Source: Aurantiochytrium sp. KH105
Taxonomy: Eukaryota > Sar > Bigyra > Thraustochytrida > Thraustochytriidae
Assembly (NCBI GenBank): GCA_003116975.1
Contig: BGKB01000077.1
Location: 259,687-323,686, forward strand
Direction of reading: 5' to 3'
DNA: 64,000 bases
The notes beneath the pieces are model-generated. The model saw nothing but the letters and a program-made list of their open reading frames with translations. It had not been told where the DNA came from and ran no database searches. A program made the position numbers and the translations under genes. Numbering within the stretch: the first letter of the stretch is position 1; every line of letters begins with the position of its first letter. This document shows, piece after piece, positions 28,832-41,304 of this stretch.

Positions 28832-31800
28832 ATGAGCTTCTCCAGCGAGATCCCGCCCGAGAGCACCTCCGGGCGGTTCGCCATGCTGCAAGAGGTGGGC
28901 GAGGTCGCCTTTGGCTTCTTCACGCCAGAGGAAATCGGCAGGCTGAGCGTGAAGCGCATCACGAATGGAGACTCGTACGACGCGCTCAACAACCCCGTCC
29001 AGAATGGACTCTACGATCTCGCGCTCGGACCCACCGAACGCGAGCACGGCAAGTGCCCCACGTGCGGTCTAGACTCCATGCAGTGCCCCGGCCATTTGGG
29101 ACACATTGAGCTCTGCGTCCCGGTATACAACCCGTTGCTGTTTCCCACCCTCTTCAAGCTCATCAAAATGATGTGCCCCATCTGCAAGCACTTTCGTATG
29201 GCACGACACGAGGTGCGCGTAACGCGCGTCAAGCTCTTGCTCTGCGAGGCGAATCTGTACGAGGAGGCAAGCAATCTTGATGCCGAATTGAACGCCATTG
29301 GTGTCTTTGGCAGCTCCAAACGCAAAGCAGCCATCGATGACAAAATGTCACACATGGACCGCGTGCTTGCAAAGCACGAAGCAGCCGCGCAGGAAACACT
29401 CAATGCGGCGCTCCTCGAGGCCGAGGCTGATCGCACCAAGGTCGGCGCCTCTCGCAAGCCTCGTGTGCAAATGCACATGCAGTCTCGTTCCCTGTGGCGC
29501 TCTGTCGTCAAGGACTTCATGAAGGCCCAGCCCCCTGTGTGCCATTCGTGCCATGTGCCCGCGCACAAGTACCGCAAGGATGGCTACATTAAAATCTTTC
29601 GGACGCCCATGAGTAGCGGCGGGAAAGGCGGTCAGACCTCGGCGCCCGCGGTGCATCGCGTCGAGGACGTCGTCTCGGGTCTCTCCAACGAGCAGGATGG
29701 CAGTGACAATGACAGCGACATGGAAATGGCCGAGGTCGAGCAAAAGGCTGCCGCGCCTGTTGTCCCGTCGACGTCCGCATCCGAGAGCGACAAGAATGAC
29801 ACGAACCCGAGCGGTGAGGTATACGTGCACCCCTCCGAGGTGCAGGATCAACTCAAGGCGCTGTGGAGGGCAGAGAGTGCTCTGTGCAACCGCATTTGGT
29901 CTCGTGTCCGCGGTGGCACCAACGCGCTTGGTTACACGGCCTTTTTCTGCCAGACATTGGCTGTGCCGCCCTCCCGTTTCCGCCCCCCAGCCCGCATGGC
30001 AGACAACACGTTTGAGCATACGCAAAACACGGCGCTCAGTTCGATCATCAAAGCGGACGAAAAGCTTCGCATGCTCTTTGCGGAGTCCGAAGTCACGGCC
30101 GGACCCGATGACTCGTCTTCTGACGAGTCTTCTTCCTCTGATGACGACAGCGACGACGACGACGACTCGTCGAGCGACGAGGGCGAGCAAAAGAGGTCGA
30201 AGAAGAAGACGAGTAGGTCCAATAAGAAGAAGATGAACAAGGCAAACAAGAACGGCGAAGCTAGCCGAAACGAGCCGGCCAAACTTGGTGGCATGGACGA
30301 AGACACCTTGACCATGGCGTTGAATCAGTGGGTTCAACTCCAGGAAGCTGTAAACGGGTACCTGGACTCATCTAAGGTCAACACACGTGACCCGCCGCCC
30401 GGCGTGCGCCAGGGACTTGAAAAGAAGGAGGGTCTTTTCCGGCAAAATATGATGGGTAAGCGTGTCAACTACGCCGCGCGCTCCGTCATCTCGCCAGATC
30501 CGTACATTGGCACGGACGAGGTTGGTCTCCCTGTTCGCTTCGCCCGCAAGCTCAGCTACCGCGAACCCGTGACGAGCTGGAACGTAGACGAGCTATCGAA
30601 AATGGTCCGCAATGGCACGGAAAACTACCCAGGCGCTGCCTACCTCGAGGACGAGAACGGCCGCATGATTGATCTCTCGCGCCGCACGGAGCGCCAGCGC
30701 GAAGAGCTTGCCGAGAAGATGAACAATCTGCACTCAATGAAGCTTGCGGAGGACGCAGCGGTGCGCGCGTCGCGCGCCCGTCCCGGCACGGATGACGGCG
30801 TATTTTTGCAGGAGCAGAACCGTGCTCATGCGCCGCTCTCGCTGCACGGGCAGATGAAGGTCTGGCGTCACGTTCGTTCTGGTGACATTATGCTGGCGAA
30901 CCGTCAGCCGACCCTGCACAAGCCTTCGCTCATGGCGCACAAAGTGCGCGTCATCAACAACGAAGCGATGCAAACCATTCGGCTCCATTACGCCAACTGC
31001 AACTCTTATAATGCTGATTTCGACGGTGACGAGATCAACCTGCATCTTCCGCAGTCCGAACTCTGTCGCGCGGAGGCGTACGAGGTCGCATACACGAACC
31101 ACCAGTACTGCTCGACGACGGATGGCGAGCCGCTGCGCGGTCTTATTCAGGATCACGTCGATATGGGCGTCATGCTCACCAAGCAGAACACATTTTTGAC
31201 CCGCGAGGAGTATACGCAAATGCTCGTCGAAGCATGCAGCGCGATGAAGTCGAGGTCTCCCGAGATCAAGCTGCAGCCGCCGTGTATTCTCAAGCCAAAG
31301 GCTATGTGGAGCGGCAAGCAGGTCATTTCCACAATCCTCATGCATCTCGTGGGTACCACAGACCCCGACCAGCTCATGACGATGGGGCCTGGCAAGACCA
31401 AGACGCCTGCCAACGCCTGGAAGGTCTATCCGGAGCCCAATCTGGAGGATATGAGCGCCGATGAGCTGCGCGCCATTGAGCTCGTGGGCGACGAGGAGGG
31501 AAAGCTCGGTCAAACGCAAGTTGTCTTTCGCAAGGGTGAGCTCTGCACGGGTATTCTTGACAAGGCTCAATTCGGTGCCTCCAAGCACGGTCTCGTGCAC
31601 TCTGTTTACGGTACGTCACAGGATACATGGTTGGGGAAAAGAGAGTGAGGGAGTGACACGGACACAAGGGATGAGCCCGAGAGCGCAGCAAGGACCTATG
31701 TTGGTTTTTGTCTCGCCTTCGATTACGAGGTTCTTTTCAGTTGTCCGCACATGAATAAGGGCAGGTATGCGTCTGGATGTGAATTTCACATTCGCTTCAT

Positions 31801-34800
31801 CGTTTCATGTCATTAAAAATTGATGATGGGGTTTGGGCGCGTGCCGCCGACATGCTCTGTGCGGGGAAAAGGGAGGTAGGGCAGGCTGGGCTGGCGGATG
31901 GGAAAGGAAAGTGCAAACAGCGAGAGACTAACGAATGATGAATTTGGGGGTGCGAATAAAATGTCAAAAAAACAACCACGTCAATAATAACGGTACGCTA
32001 TCACAGAATTGTATGGACCGAACGCTGCTGGAGAGCTTCTTTCGTCGCTCGGACGGCTTTTCACGTACTGCGCGCAAAAGTGGGGACATACATGTGCTCT
32101 TGAGGATCTCGTGTTGAACCGCGACGCCGAAGAGTTCCGCACGGCTCGCATTCGGGACTCTGTGGCCAAGGGTGTCGAGCTTTCTGCAGAGTTTGCCGGT
32201 CTCGAAGATGGTGAAGCGAAGAGCAACGAAGAGGTTGCGCGCGCTCTGGAGCGACGCATTCGCTCGGAGGGCGAAGGTGATATCGACGAAGCCATTCTGG
32301 ACTCGAACATGCAGGGTGTGACGAGCGCAGTGACTTCTGAGATTATCAAGGAGTGTCTGCCCAAGGGCCAGCGCAAGCCTTTTCCGGCCAACTGTTTTTC
32401 CCTGATGGTGTTTACAGGTGCAAAGGGATCTCTGGTGAACCATTCGCAGGTGTCTTGCGCTCTGGGCCAGCAGGCGCTCGAAGGTCGACGTGTGCCTCGC
32501 ACGATTGCAGGCAAGTCGCTTCCGTGCTTTTCAGCCTTTGACCCGACCCCTCGCGCGGGTGGTTTCGTGAGTGATCGTTTCTTGACGGGCGTGCGCCCGC
32601 AAGAGTACTACTTTCACTGCATGGCAGGTCGCGAGGGTCTCATTGATACTGCTGTGAAGACGGCACGTTCGGGATACCTGCAGCGGTGTCTCGTCAAGCA
32701 TCTAGAGAACCTCACGATTGGGTACGACCGTACGGTGCGCCAGGCTGATGGCGGTGTGGTGCAGTTTACCTATGGTGGAGACGGTCTCGATGCGCTCAAT
32801 ACGAGCTATCTGCACGGCGACGACTTCACGCTTGGGTTCTTGCACACGAACGCGAGCGCCTTGCTGAAGCGTCTGCGCGTGGGAGCAGGCGCACATGAGC
32901 TCAACGTCAACGCGGAGACGGGCGACAAGGGCATTAACTTTACCGAGGCGCCTACATGGCACAAGCGCGTCAAGCGGACGTTGGAAAAAGCTTCTCGTAG
33001 TGCTTCGGGCCAAGTTCCGCTCTTTGCAACAGGCGAAGTCCTTGCGCGTCGACCTCGGCAAGACACGAACAGCGAAGAGGGCGTGCCCACGACAGAGGCC
33101 GCCTTCCTTCCGGGTCTCCACAAGGGTCAGATTGTCAAGACGCACAAGACGTTGAGTTGTGTGGACGTGCAGTTTGCAAGCGATAAGAAGACATTTCGCA
33201 TTCCGCTCGCAACGGAGCGAACGCAAATGGTCTTTGGGCGCGTCCCAGACCCTGTCATGGCGGAGTTGTCTCCGGACATGTACCTGGGTTCGGTCAGCGA
33301 GAGTCTGCAGGCAAAGATTGATGGTTTCGTGGCCTCGAACCCGGATGGTCTTCTCAAATCGTCGGCGGACGCCAGTCAGTTGCGCAAGCTTGTCTATACG
33401 AAATACCTGAAGTCGCTGTGCTCGCCAGGCGAGAATGTTGGCGTGATCGCTGCGCAGAGCATTGGCGAGCCGAGTACACAGATGACTCTCAACACCTTTC
33501 ATCTTGCCGGCCATGGCGCCGGCAATGTGACGCTGGGTATCCCGCGTCTGCGTGAGTTGCTCATGACTGCGTCCAAGTCCATCAAGACGCCGTCAATGGC
33601 GATGCCTTTGTGCCCGGGCCTCGGCCAAAAGGACGGTGAAAAGATTCGAGCGACGCTCTACCGCGTCAAGCTCGCCGAGCTCTTGCGCGCGAACGGCGGC
33701 ATTGAGGTCCGCGAGGCGCTGTGCCGCCGATCAGGTCGCACGGGACAGATGGCATACGGTGCGGAGGCTGCTGAGCTCTCTCGCACGGAACAGGGCTCGG
33801 GTGAGTGGTACCGCGAGTACACGCTGACGATGCGTCTTCAGCCGTTGGGCAGCATTGCCGAAGAGTTTTCGCTGGACCTCGAGGAGATTGCTGCTGGCTT
33901 TGGCATGGAATTCACCCCAAAGCTGGCCAGGGCAATGATTCGCGAGATGCGGCGCGTGGCGCGTACTGTGAGCAAGTCCAAGGCCGAGACAGTCAAGGAG
34001 GCCAGCATGTCGAATAATGCTCGAGGACGTGCCAACTTTGGCGACTCTGACGGCGATGCGCGAAAGAAGACCAAGAAGAAGGCCCTCAAAAAGCAAGGCA
34101 GCGCCTCTGCGGACGAAAGCGAGGGCAACGTCGAGGAGGAAGAGCTGGACATGGAGGAGACCGGCGGCAGGGTCGCTGTGGGTGTTGGCAGCGATGATGA
34201 CGATGAGGAGGACGAGCGCGAAGAAGAGGCCGAAGCCAAGGGTGCCGGTGAGCGTGGCGAGAACGATACGTTGCGCTTGGGCCGCAAGAAGGAGATGGAC
34301 GGCTACGACGATGTGGACGCGGAGGAGTCTGAATCGGATGACGATAGCGCCAGCGACTCGGACAACAGCCGTTCGAGTTTGAGCTCGGCCGCGCGTGGCG
34401 GTGGCAGGACCACGGAGACGTCCGCCCTGGGCAGCGAGTCAGATTCGGGAGCTTCGGACGGCGAAGAGAAGCCCGCAAAGCGCGTGACGGTGAGCAAGAA
34501 TCGCACGAAGCGGAGCGCCGTGCGTGGCTACCCCGTTAAGGTTCCGGATAGCATGCTGCGGCATAATTTCTTTGTTTCGTGCGAGTACTCGAACGAGAGC
34601 AAGACGGGAAAGCGTGCGGCGCGGCTCGAGGTGAAGCTTCGCTTCAAGGCGATGCAAAAGAAAATCCTTCTCGTTGGCATTGCAGAGGAGGTGGCGCGCG
34701 AGTCTGTGGTCCGCGCGACCCCGGGTATCCAGGCTTCCTACGTGGTTGAGGCCAAGGGCGAGAGCAAAGAGCTCTCGATTCAGACGGACGGATGCAATTT

Positions 34801-35218
34801 TTTCGAGGCCTGGGCACTCTCTGACAAGGTGGATGTGAATCGCATCCGTTCGAACGACGTTGGGGCCTGGCTCAAGACGTACGGCGTGGAGGCGGCGCGC
34901 GCGGCCATTGTGAATGAGGTCAAGGGCGTCTTTGGCGTCTACGGCATTGGTGTCGATGAGCGTCATCTTGGTCTCGTGGCTGACTACATGACGTACGAGG
35001 GTGATTACCGCGCTCTGAACCGCGGCGGCATTGATAGTTCCTCCTCGCCCTTTGTGCGCATGACTTTTGAGACAAGTACTAATTTCCTCATGGCTGCGGC
35101 ACTCGAGGGTGAGTCCGACTCACTGGCATCTGCCTCTTCGCGTCTCTGTTTGGGCCAGCTCCTTACTACGGGTACTGGCGCTTTCGACCTGCTCGTGCCC
35201 AACAAGGGACGTGCCTGA
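28832..35218 (+). CDS. RPA1: RNA polymerase I largest subunit (RPA190/POLR1A), two exons, 1996 aa
   Basis: Catalytic largest subunit of nucleolar RNA polymerase I, which transcribes the large rRNA precursor. Exon 1 is 28832-31610 and exon 2 is 32007-35218; joined they give 1996 residues. The N-terminal clamp zinc site is at residues 74-90 (CPTC...CPGHLGH), with a second cysteine pair at 115/118. The absolutely conserved NADFDGDE is at 727-734, with metal-binding Asp729, Asp731 and Asp733. The segment [20 protein letters not shown] followed by [11 protein letters not shown], at about 1411-1440, is the Pol I form of the trigger-loop region. Two acidic Ser/Asp/Glu insertions (about 426-470 and 1635-1740) help make it longer than yeast (1664) or human (1720). 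The ATG at 28832 opens the family-like sequence. Splicing restores VHSVYELYGP, as in homologues. Confidence 0.97.
31611..32006 (+). other. intron in the RNA polymerase I gene (396 nt)
   Basis: The donor GTACGT follows TTTACG, and the acceptor is CTATCACAG before AATTGTATGG. It interrupts a codon after its first base, giving GAA (Glu927). Removing it joins a frame that otherwise stops 13 codons later to the second frame at the exact family-conserved junction. The intron is lower in GC than the exons and contains several in-frame stops. Confidence 0.95.
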
Positions 35219-35525
35219 GTGAACAAAATCATCTTTCTTACTTTTTATAGGCCTATCTTGCACTTGTGATCATGATGTCTTGATGTTGAAGATAGAAAAG
35301 GGATCAACAGAAGGGTAGTATTGGTCCTGCGAAGGCACAAATAGCAGATGAAGTGGCCCGAGCCGAGGTGGAATAAGCCACGCGCTCGAGGGCAGGAAGA
35401 AAGGAAATCAAGGGCAAGTGCAGAAGCTATTGCCGCAACACCTACTAATGTATGGTATTTTGGCCCAAGGAGATGCAAACGATGCTCGAATTTTAATTTC
35501 AGTCAGTCAGAAGATGGAAATCATG
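35219..35525. other. convergent intergenic spacer
   Basis: A 307-bp spacer between the 3' ends of the polymerase gene (plus) and the ankyrin-kinase-RING gene (minus). It is comparatively AT-rich and presumably carries both 3' untranslated regions. No gene is visible. Confidence 0.6.
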
Positions 35526-38500
35526 CTAGAAGCGAAAGTCGTCGCCGACAATGTCTGGAGTTAAAAGAGGACGCAATCTATTTTGCACGCTGGCACGTAC
35601 GTCTGCGCCCTTCACGCGCCTTGCCATGTAGCGACGAAGACGCTGCGCTCGAAGCTTAGCCCATGCTTGCTGTACAACAGCGAAATCGCTAAAAAAAGGG
35701 TCCATTTCGTCAGCAGGCTTTGACGCGCACCTCGCAACGTGCTGATGGCAAGCATCTGAGTCATCACCTGTGTCCTTCAAGCACCATGCGCAGAAACGAC
35801 ATGAGCACGCGCCGCACTCCAGAGCACAGCAGCCGGCAAAGTCAGCGAAGGCTGCCGCGCAACGAGGGCACGACATGGTGAGAATCTCATTCTGGATCGT
35901 GCGAATGTGATTCTGCGTCGTCGGGTCCAGCCCATGCTCACGAAGCGCTGCATCGAGACGAAGCTGAAGCTGACGCTCTTGTTCGACGGCAGCGTCTCGC
36001 TCAAAATGTGCGCGCACTATGTCGAGCAGAGCTGCAAAGTCCTCCTTTGGAACCGCGGAGGCAATAGCATGCCCCGTGATGAGGAGCTCACAGTCTGGAG
36101 TGACACAGCACATGCTTCCATCACGTAGAACGTTGACGTGCGCATTAGGCTGAGTAGCCGCACGTACCGACCCGCTCAGGCACTCTTTGCACGTAAAGTG
36201 ATCATCGGCGCAAATGACGCCCTCGCTTATGGGGTAAATGTCAAAGCAAATGGCACACGAGGCCTGCTTCACGGGCTTGACCTGAAAGGCTTTGTCACGC
36301 AAGGCCTCGAGCGCAGTGGGCCGCTCTGACGGATCTGCAGACTGTAAAGAGGAAATGAGCGTCTTGGTGGCGTCAGATACCTCTGTGTTCTCGAAGAGGT
36401 CCGCGATAACCATACCCGCGGAGAAGAGATCCACCGCAGACTCCACTTTTTCGACATTTCCGTCATGGAGTTCTGGCGCCATGTACTTGATGGTGGCTTG
36501 CATAGGCTGCGTCATGGTCACATTGTGCATTTGAACACCATCAAAGTCGCCAAGAACAGGCGAAAGGCCTGGGGCGAGGAAAACATTCTCTGGCTTGACA
36601 TCGCAGTGCACGAAGCCTTGCGAGTGCAAGTCATGGAGTCCAGACAAGAGACCGATCGCAATGCGTCTGCGCGTGGCCAAGTCCGCATGCGGGTTGTCGC
36701 GGATCCAGGTGGCAAGATCGCCGCCCGAATAGAACGGCATCAGAGTGCATCCCTGATGCGCATCTTGCATGAACACGCCTTGAATGCGCACGATGTAGGC
36801 TGATTTGATCTGGGCAAGCGCTGCGACCTGACGATAGAAACGACTGCTCCACTCTTCGTTGGCGAGATGAAAGGACTTGAGTACAAATTCTCGGCCGTTG
36901 AGATCGCGCACTTTTAGCACGGACTTGCCGGGCTTGGACGCAAGCTCTGAGATGATTTCAAAATTCTCGCGCTTTGCATTCGTCAACCAGAGTCCCAGCG
37001 TTGACAATTCCCGGGGTACGCTATTGTTCAAGCCTAAGCTCTTCATCCACTCTTGATCTTGGAGCAACTCAGGATAGTGTTCTTCAGCATGCCTGAGCAC
37101 TCGTGCGCGCTCTTTTCGCAGCTCGCTGTCCAGCTTGTAAATACTCCCGAGCTTAGCAAGATCATTCTTGAGCTTGGGAATCCGAGCTTGAGCTTCTGCA
37201 TCTCCTTTATTGGCCTTCACTTGAGTGCGTTCGAGATCGCGCTCAAGATCTTCCCTCTTCCACTTGCTAGCTTGAAGGTTCTCGATCATTTCTGTCACAC
37301 GCGATGTGTCTGGCGGCGCGAGCCCGGGAACGTGCTTGGAAAGAGAACTTGACAGGTCTTTAGCGGCCAATTGCAAGCGCGAGGCATCGTCTTCCACCGT
37401 GTAGTAAGAGTAGAATGAGATGATTCTGGTCAACGCACGTCGCACCTGCTTCAACTGGGCGTCTGCCATGAGTTTGACGTTTTCCAAGGCGATAAGCTCT
37501 TCTTTGAACGCTTGCTGTACGTTTTGAAGCTCCACTGTGAGATCTTTTGACCTGTCAGAATGCCTCAACGTCGTGAAGAGCTTGATGCAGGACATAAAAC
37601 TTCCAACAATGGGAGCAGCGACAGCGTAGGGCGGCCGCCTCATTTTGTTGCTTTGCATCGTTGACGTTATCATCACCAGTAACAGTAACAGCAACAATAA
37701 TGACAGCAAGCAAAAGTCGCCAACCACTTCGCTTATCATCAATACCATCACGATAATCATTTGCCGCATCGACTGAATATTAAAGCGACCTGTGCTCTCA
37801 TCTAAAGCGATTGTAGCTGCTTCGGTTTGCTTTCGCAGAGCAATCGGGTCGTGCCGATCCCCCAAGGCATTTACAGCCTCTACCGCGGCTTGTGTTGCTT
37901 CCTGCACTTGCGCAAAGGACAATGGTTGGGCGCTATAGTCCATGTAGACAGAATCTTGCAGGATCTCCCGCCACAGGTTCTTGCAGGAGTCCAACATTGC
38001 GATTTTTCTCCGAAGCTGACCTCCAACTCCCTCTGACAAAGTATCCCGAATACCCTCGACAAGGTCGCGTCGGGTTTTATCCCGTTCAGATACCTTCTTC
38101 GAGTTCGACCTGACAGCCTTTTGAAGCGCATTCAGCTCTTGCTCCTTTTCGCGAAGAACAATTTTCTGCCTGTCAAAATCTGCAAGAGATGCGGCCGGAT
38201 CTTTGCGCGAGAGCTGCTCGGCAAAGACCTCGGCCAGCCTCGGATGAAGAACAGGCTTTCCTTCCTTGCACTTTGTCCGCGCAAGGGTAACCTTTGCAGC
38301 TAGTACTTCGAGTTTGGCTATTTGCTCAGAATCCGCAGATGAGTCAAACATTTCATGACGATCTGGTGCGCTCGAAATGCCCAGTTGCTTGAGACGAGCA
38401 GGAATGAGACGACGAGCTTCTTCCGGCGTTCGCACGCCGTACATGAAAGGTATAGTCGCGCAGGGTATGATAAGCTTGGAAACTATCTTCCGTCGTGTGT

Positions 38501-40050
38501 TGCTGTGGACCTTCGTCAGTGGTAACGAGTGTATGAAAGAAAGAAAGGCGGACAGCTCCATGCGACCGTCAGTAGAAACATGCGCAAGGGCAACCTCAAT
38601 GCCGAGGGACTCGCTTGAAAGACCTGCGCTGTGCTCAAAAAGAAGCTTTGTAAGAGATAGACTGACTCCATTCTTGTTGAATTTGCAAGCGTATATGATT
38701 GGGGTGAGGCCCAGTTTGTCACGCGCATCGATTTGTGCCCCGTCCGCCACGAGCTTCTTTGCCCTCGCAAGGTCGCCCTTCTTGCAAGCCTGCATGAGAG
38801 GCGTATGGCTCTTTTCATACAAAACTTGAGCACGGTCGAGAATGGCTACGGGCTCTGTGTCTCCGTTACTGAGGGTTACAAGAACGAATGTCAGAACAAG
38901 AAAGGTGGCGCAGACCCCATCGTTTCTGTGTAACTTACTCTTGCGAAAGCAACGACGCCGCCACGATGCTCCGCGACTGCTGCAACCTACCCTGCACACC
39001 CCGCGCCACCTCCAACATTGTCGCGAACTCCAGGAACGCGACGGTATCGGCGCGATTTCTGTCCTTGGCCACTGCCAGCGCGTCATTGCCGTCCTTCGTT
39101 TTCAAATTCAGATCGGCGCCCGCCGCGTAGCAGAGCTTGAGGCAGCGCAGGAGACCCGCCGCGGTGTGATGCGATTCAAATGGTTGCTGACATGCCAGTA
39201 TGAGCGCGGTCCATCCATTGTTGGACTGCGTGTCGAGGTTGGCGCCGCGCTCGATGAGCAACTGGGCCGTGTTGGGCTGGTTGTGGCGGCACGCGATCAT
39301 AAGCGCAGTCCATCCATTGCTGGACTGCATGTCGAGGTTGGCGCCGCGCTCGATGAGCAACTGGGCCGTGTCGGGCTGGTCGTAACGGCATGCAACCATG
39401 AGCGCGGTGAAACCATTCTCGTCCTTCAGGTCAAGGTTTGCGCCACGTTCAAGGAGCCACTGCGCGATGGCGGGCTGGCCGTTGCTGCACGCGATCATGA
39501 GCGCGGTCCCTCCCTTGTTATCCTGCTTGTCCAGATCGGCGCCGCGGTGGATGACCTGCGTGTCCAGATTGGCGCCGCGGTGGATGAGCAATTGGACCGT
39601 GTCGGGCTGGTCGTAGCTGCATGCGATCATGAGCGCGGTCCATCCCTCGTTGGTCTGCAGGTCGAGGTTGGCGCCGCGCCAGATGAGCAACTGAGCCGTG
39701 TCGGGCTGGTCGTAGCGGCAAGCGTACATGAGAGCGCTCCATCCCTCGTTGTCCTGCAAGTCGAGGTCGGCGCTACGTTCAAGGAGCCAATGCGCGATGG
39801 CGGGCTGGCCGCAGCGGTACGCGAACATGGGCGCGGTCCATCCCTCGTTCTCTTGCAGGTCGTTGGCGCCGCGCTCGAAGAGCCACTGCGCGATGGCGGG
39901 GTGGACCCCGGAAAACAAGTGAAGGGCCCACACGAGCGGCGTATGCTTATTCGCCGTCACCGTCGCGTCGAGCAGGGCGGGATCGTCCTGCACGGCGCGC
40001 TGCACGCCGGCGAGGTCGCCGTTTTTGATGAGGGTGTACATGTTCGGCAT
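35526..40050 (-). CDS. ankyrin - coiled-coil - protein kinase - RBR-like RING protein, two exons (1484 aa)
   Basis: I join two minus-strand frames: exon 1 is 40050-38939 and exon 2 is 38868-35526. Residues 1-365 hold about nine ankyrin repeats (units such as GWTALMIACRHNQPNTAQLL). After the junction, HTPLMQACKKGDL and GLTPIIYACK continue the ankyrin fold. Residues about 500-1000 are mainly charged helices, with a strongly hydrophobic stretch at about 741-778. The kinase domain has Lys1035 (VLKSFH), HCDVKPEN with Asp1127, DFDG at 1145-1148 and YMAPE. A RING-type cysteine cluster starts at C1242/C1245, and a second IBR/RING2-like cluster at C1371 (CPRC...GCCALECGAC). An E3 ligase coupled to a TKL/RIP-like kinase is plausible. 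The Met at 40050 is chosen because the extension to 40407 is Pro/Arg-rich. Confidence 0.8.
38869..38938 (-). other. 70-nt intron joining ankyrin and kinase-RING exons
   Basis: On the minus strand the exon 1 sequence CTTTCGCAAGA is followed by GTAAGT. The intron ends CCTTGT/AACCCTCAG before TAACGGAGAC. Removal turns a stop two bases inside the intron into SQDNGDTEP and keeps frame with the downstream ankyrin, kinase and RING coding sequence. Length and boundaries are typical for a short protist intron. Confidence 0.82.
39200..39900 (-). repeat. 99-bp tandem units encoding the ankyrin repeats
   Basis: Successive 33-codon units are highly alike at the DNA level, for example the block GGTTGGCGCCGCGCTCGATG at both 39237-39256 and 39336-39355. 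This points to recent unit duplication or gene conversion. A partial unit of about 30 bp is inserted near 39535-39590, giving a doubled HRGANLDTQ/HRGADLDKQ out of the 33-residue register. Confidence 0.85.
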
Positions 40051-41304
40051 CCTTGCACGCGCGCGATGCCGTGGCGTGGGCAAGGCGCGCGGGTCTGGAT
40101 CGAGGGCGGCGGCCGGGACGGGCTGGAGAGGACGAGGGAGAGGGAAGGGGAGACCGAGACGGAGTAAAGGTTTTGCAGCGCCGCGGTGAGCCGTCGGCGG
40201 CGGGATAAAGAGAAAAGGAGATTTGGATCGCGGGCGGCCGAAGGATCGCAGACGGGCGGGACGAAGCACCGCGGCGCGTGGACCGTCGAAGAAGACGTTG
40301 ACGGACGCTGCCGGGTCGCTCAGAGATGCTACGTTGCTCTGTGTCTCGGCGACGATGCGCGCAGCGTCATTGGTTGATGCAGACGCCCGGCTCGGCGAGG
40401 AGAACATTTAAAAACAAGAGAAATTTGTCAGTCAGTCGCAGTCAGCCCTGACAGAAGACAAGTCCGTGACTATCGTCATCATCGTGCACACCTCACCGTC
40501 CGCCGCTGCAGCGACCTTGGCAGTCAAGACGTGGGGCTATACGCTTGTATCGTTCGGGCCTGCCAAATCGATCTGCAGCCTGCCAGGCTGATCGAAGGGC
40601 CGCGTACTTGGCGACAGTGAGCTAAGGTTGGAAGGACGTGAGGCTTTTCGATGGCGGCGTCACCGCTCCCCATCGTGGGCTCAAACACGACGAACTCGCG
40701 CACGCGCACGTCCGCGAGGAAGTCTCTGGCGCGCGCGGCGACGGGCCCCGCCCGCATGATCGTCGCCGAGCGCCAGCGTGTCTGGCCGGGGTCCACGGGC
40801 TTGGCGCTCTGGGGCGCGAGGAGCAACACCTTACCAAGGTAGGGCCTATGTCAGGGCTAAGCTAGGCCGTACGTGCGGTATTAGCACCTTAGACACGCAG
40901 CCTCGCAGCTCAAACAACATGAAAAGTTGATTGTTCAGTTGCATGCGTGTTTCTGCACCTGTATACATGCGTCGAGTTCCACTTACGGCCGTCGTGGCTG
41001 TCCAGTATTGGGCATGCCACTGCTGCAAGGTTTGTTGACTGCGGCATTTTGAGGGTGATGCTTGCTTCGACTTCTTATGTTCTTGTTGACTAGCAAGGAC
41101 AGATAAATTTGTATTTCATCTCAACTTTTTTTTCCGGAGAAAAGAGTGGAGGAGGGGCTTGACGTCGAAGACGTTGGCGTGCTGCCGCGTGGTCCGCTGG
41201 CGGAGGCTGAAGGTCACGCAAGGACTCCATGGGTCCGCAAGCAAAAGATTTACGACTCATATTCTTGCTGGTCGCCGACGCCGGAGCGTCTTCCGGCAAG
41301 AGAT

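Noticed and set aside
40051-40407. In-frame extension upstream of the ankyrin-kinase start
   Set aside because: Pro/Arg-rich leader unlike ankyrin sequence. A Met with reasonable context and immediate ankyrin-type sequence lies at 40050.
40524-40829. Minus-strand 101-codon frame with protein-like sequence (FVVFEPTMGSGDAA)
   Set aside because: No family recognised, and a possible donor nearby does not connect to any other coding segment. It is not strong enough to list as a gene.
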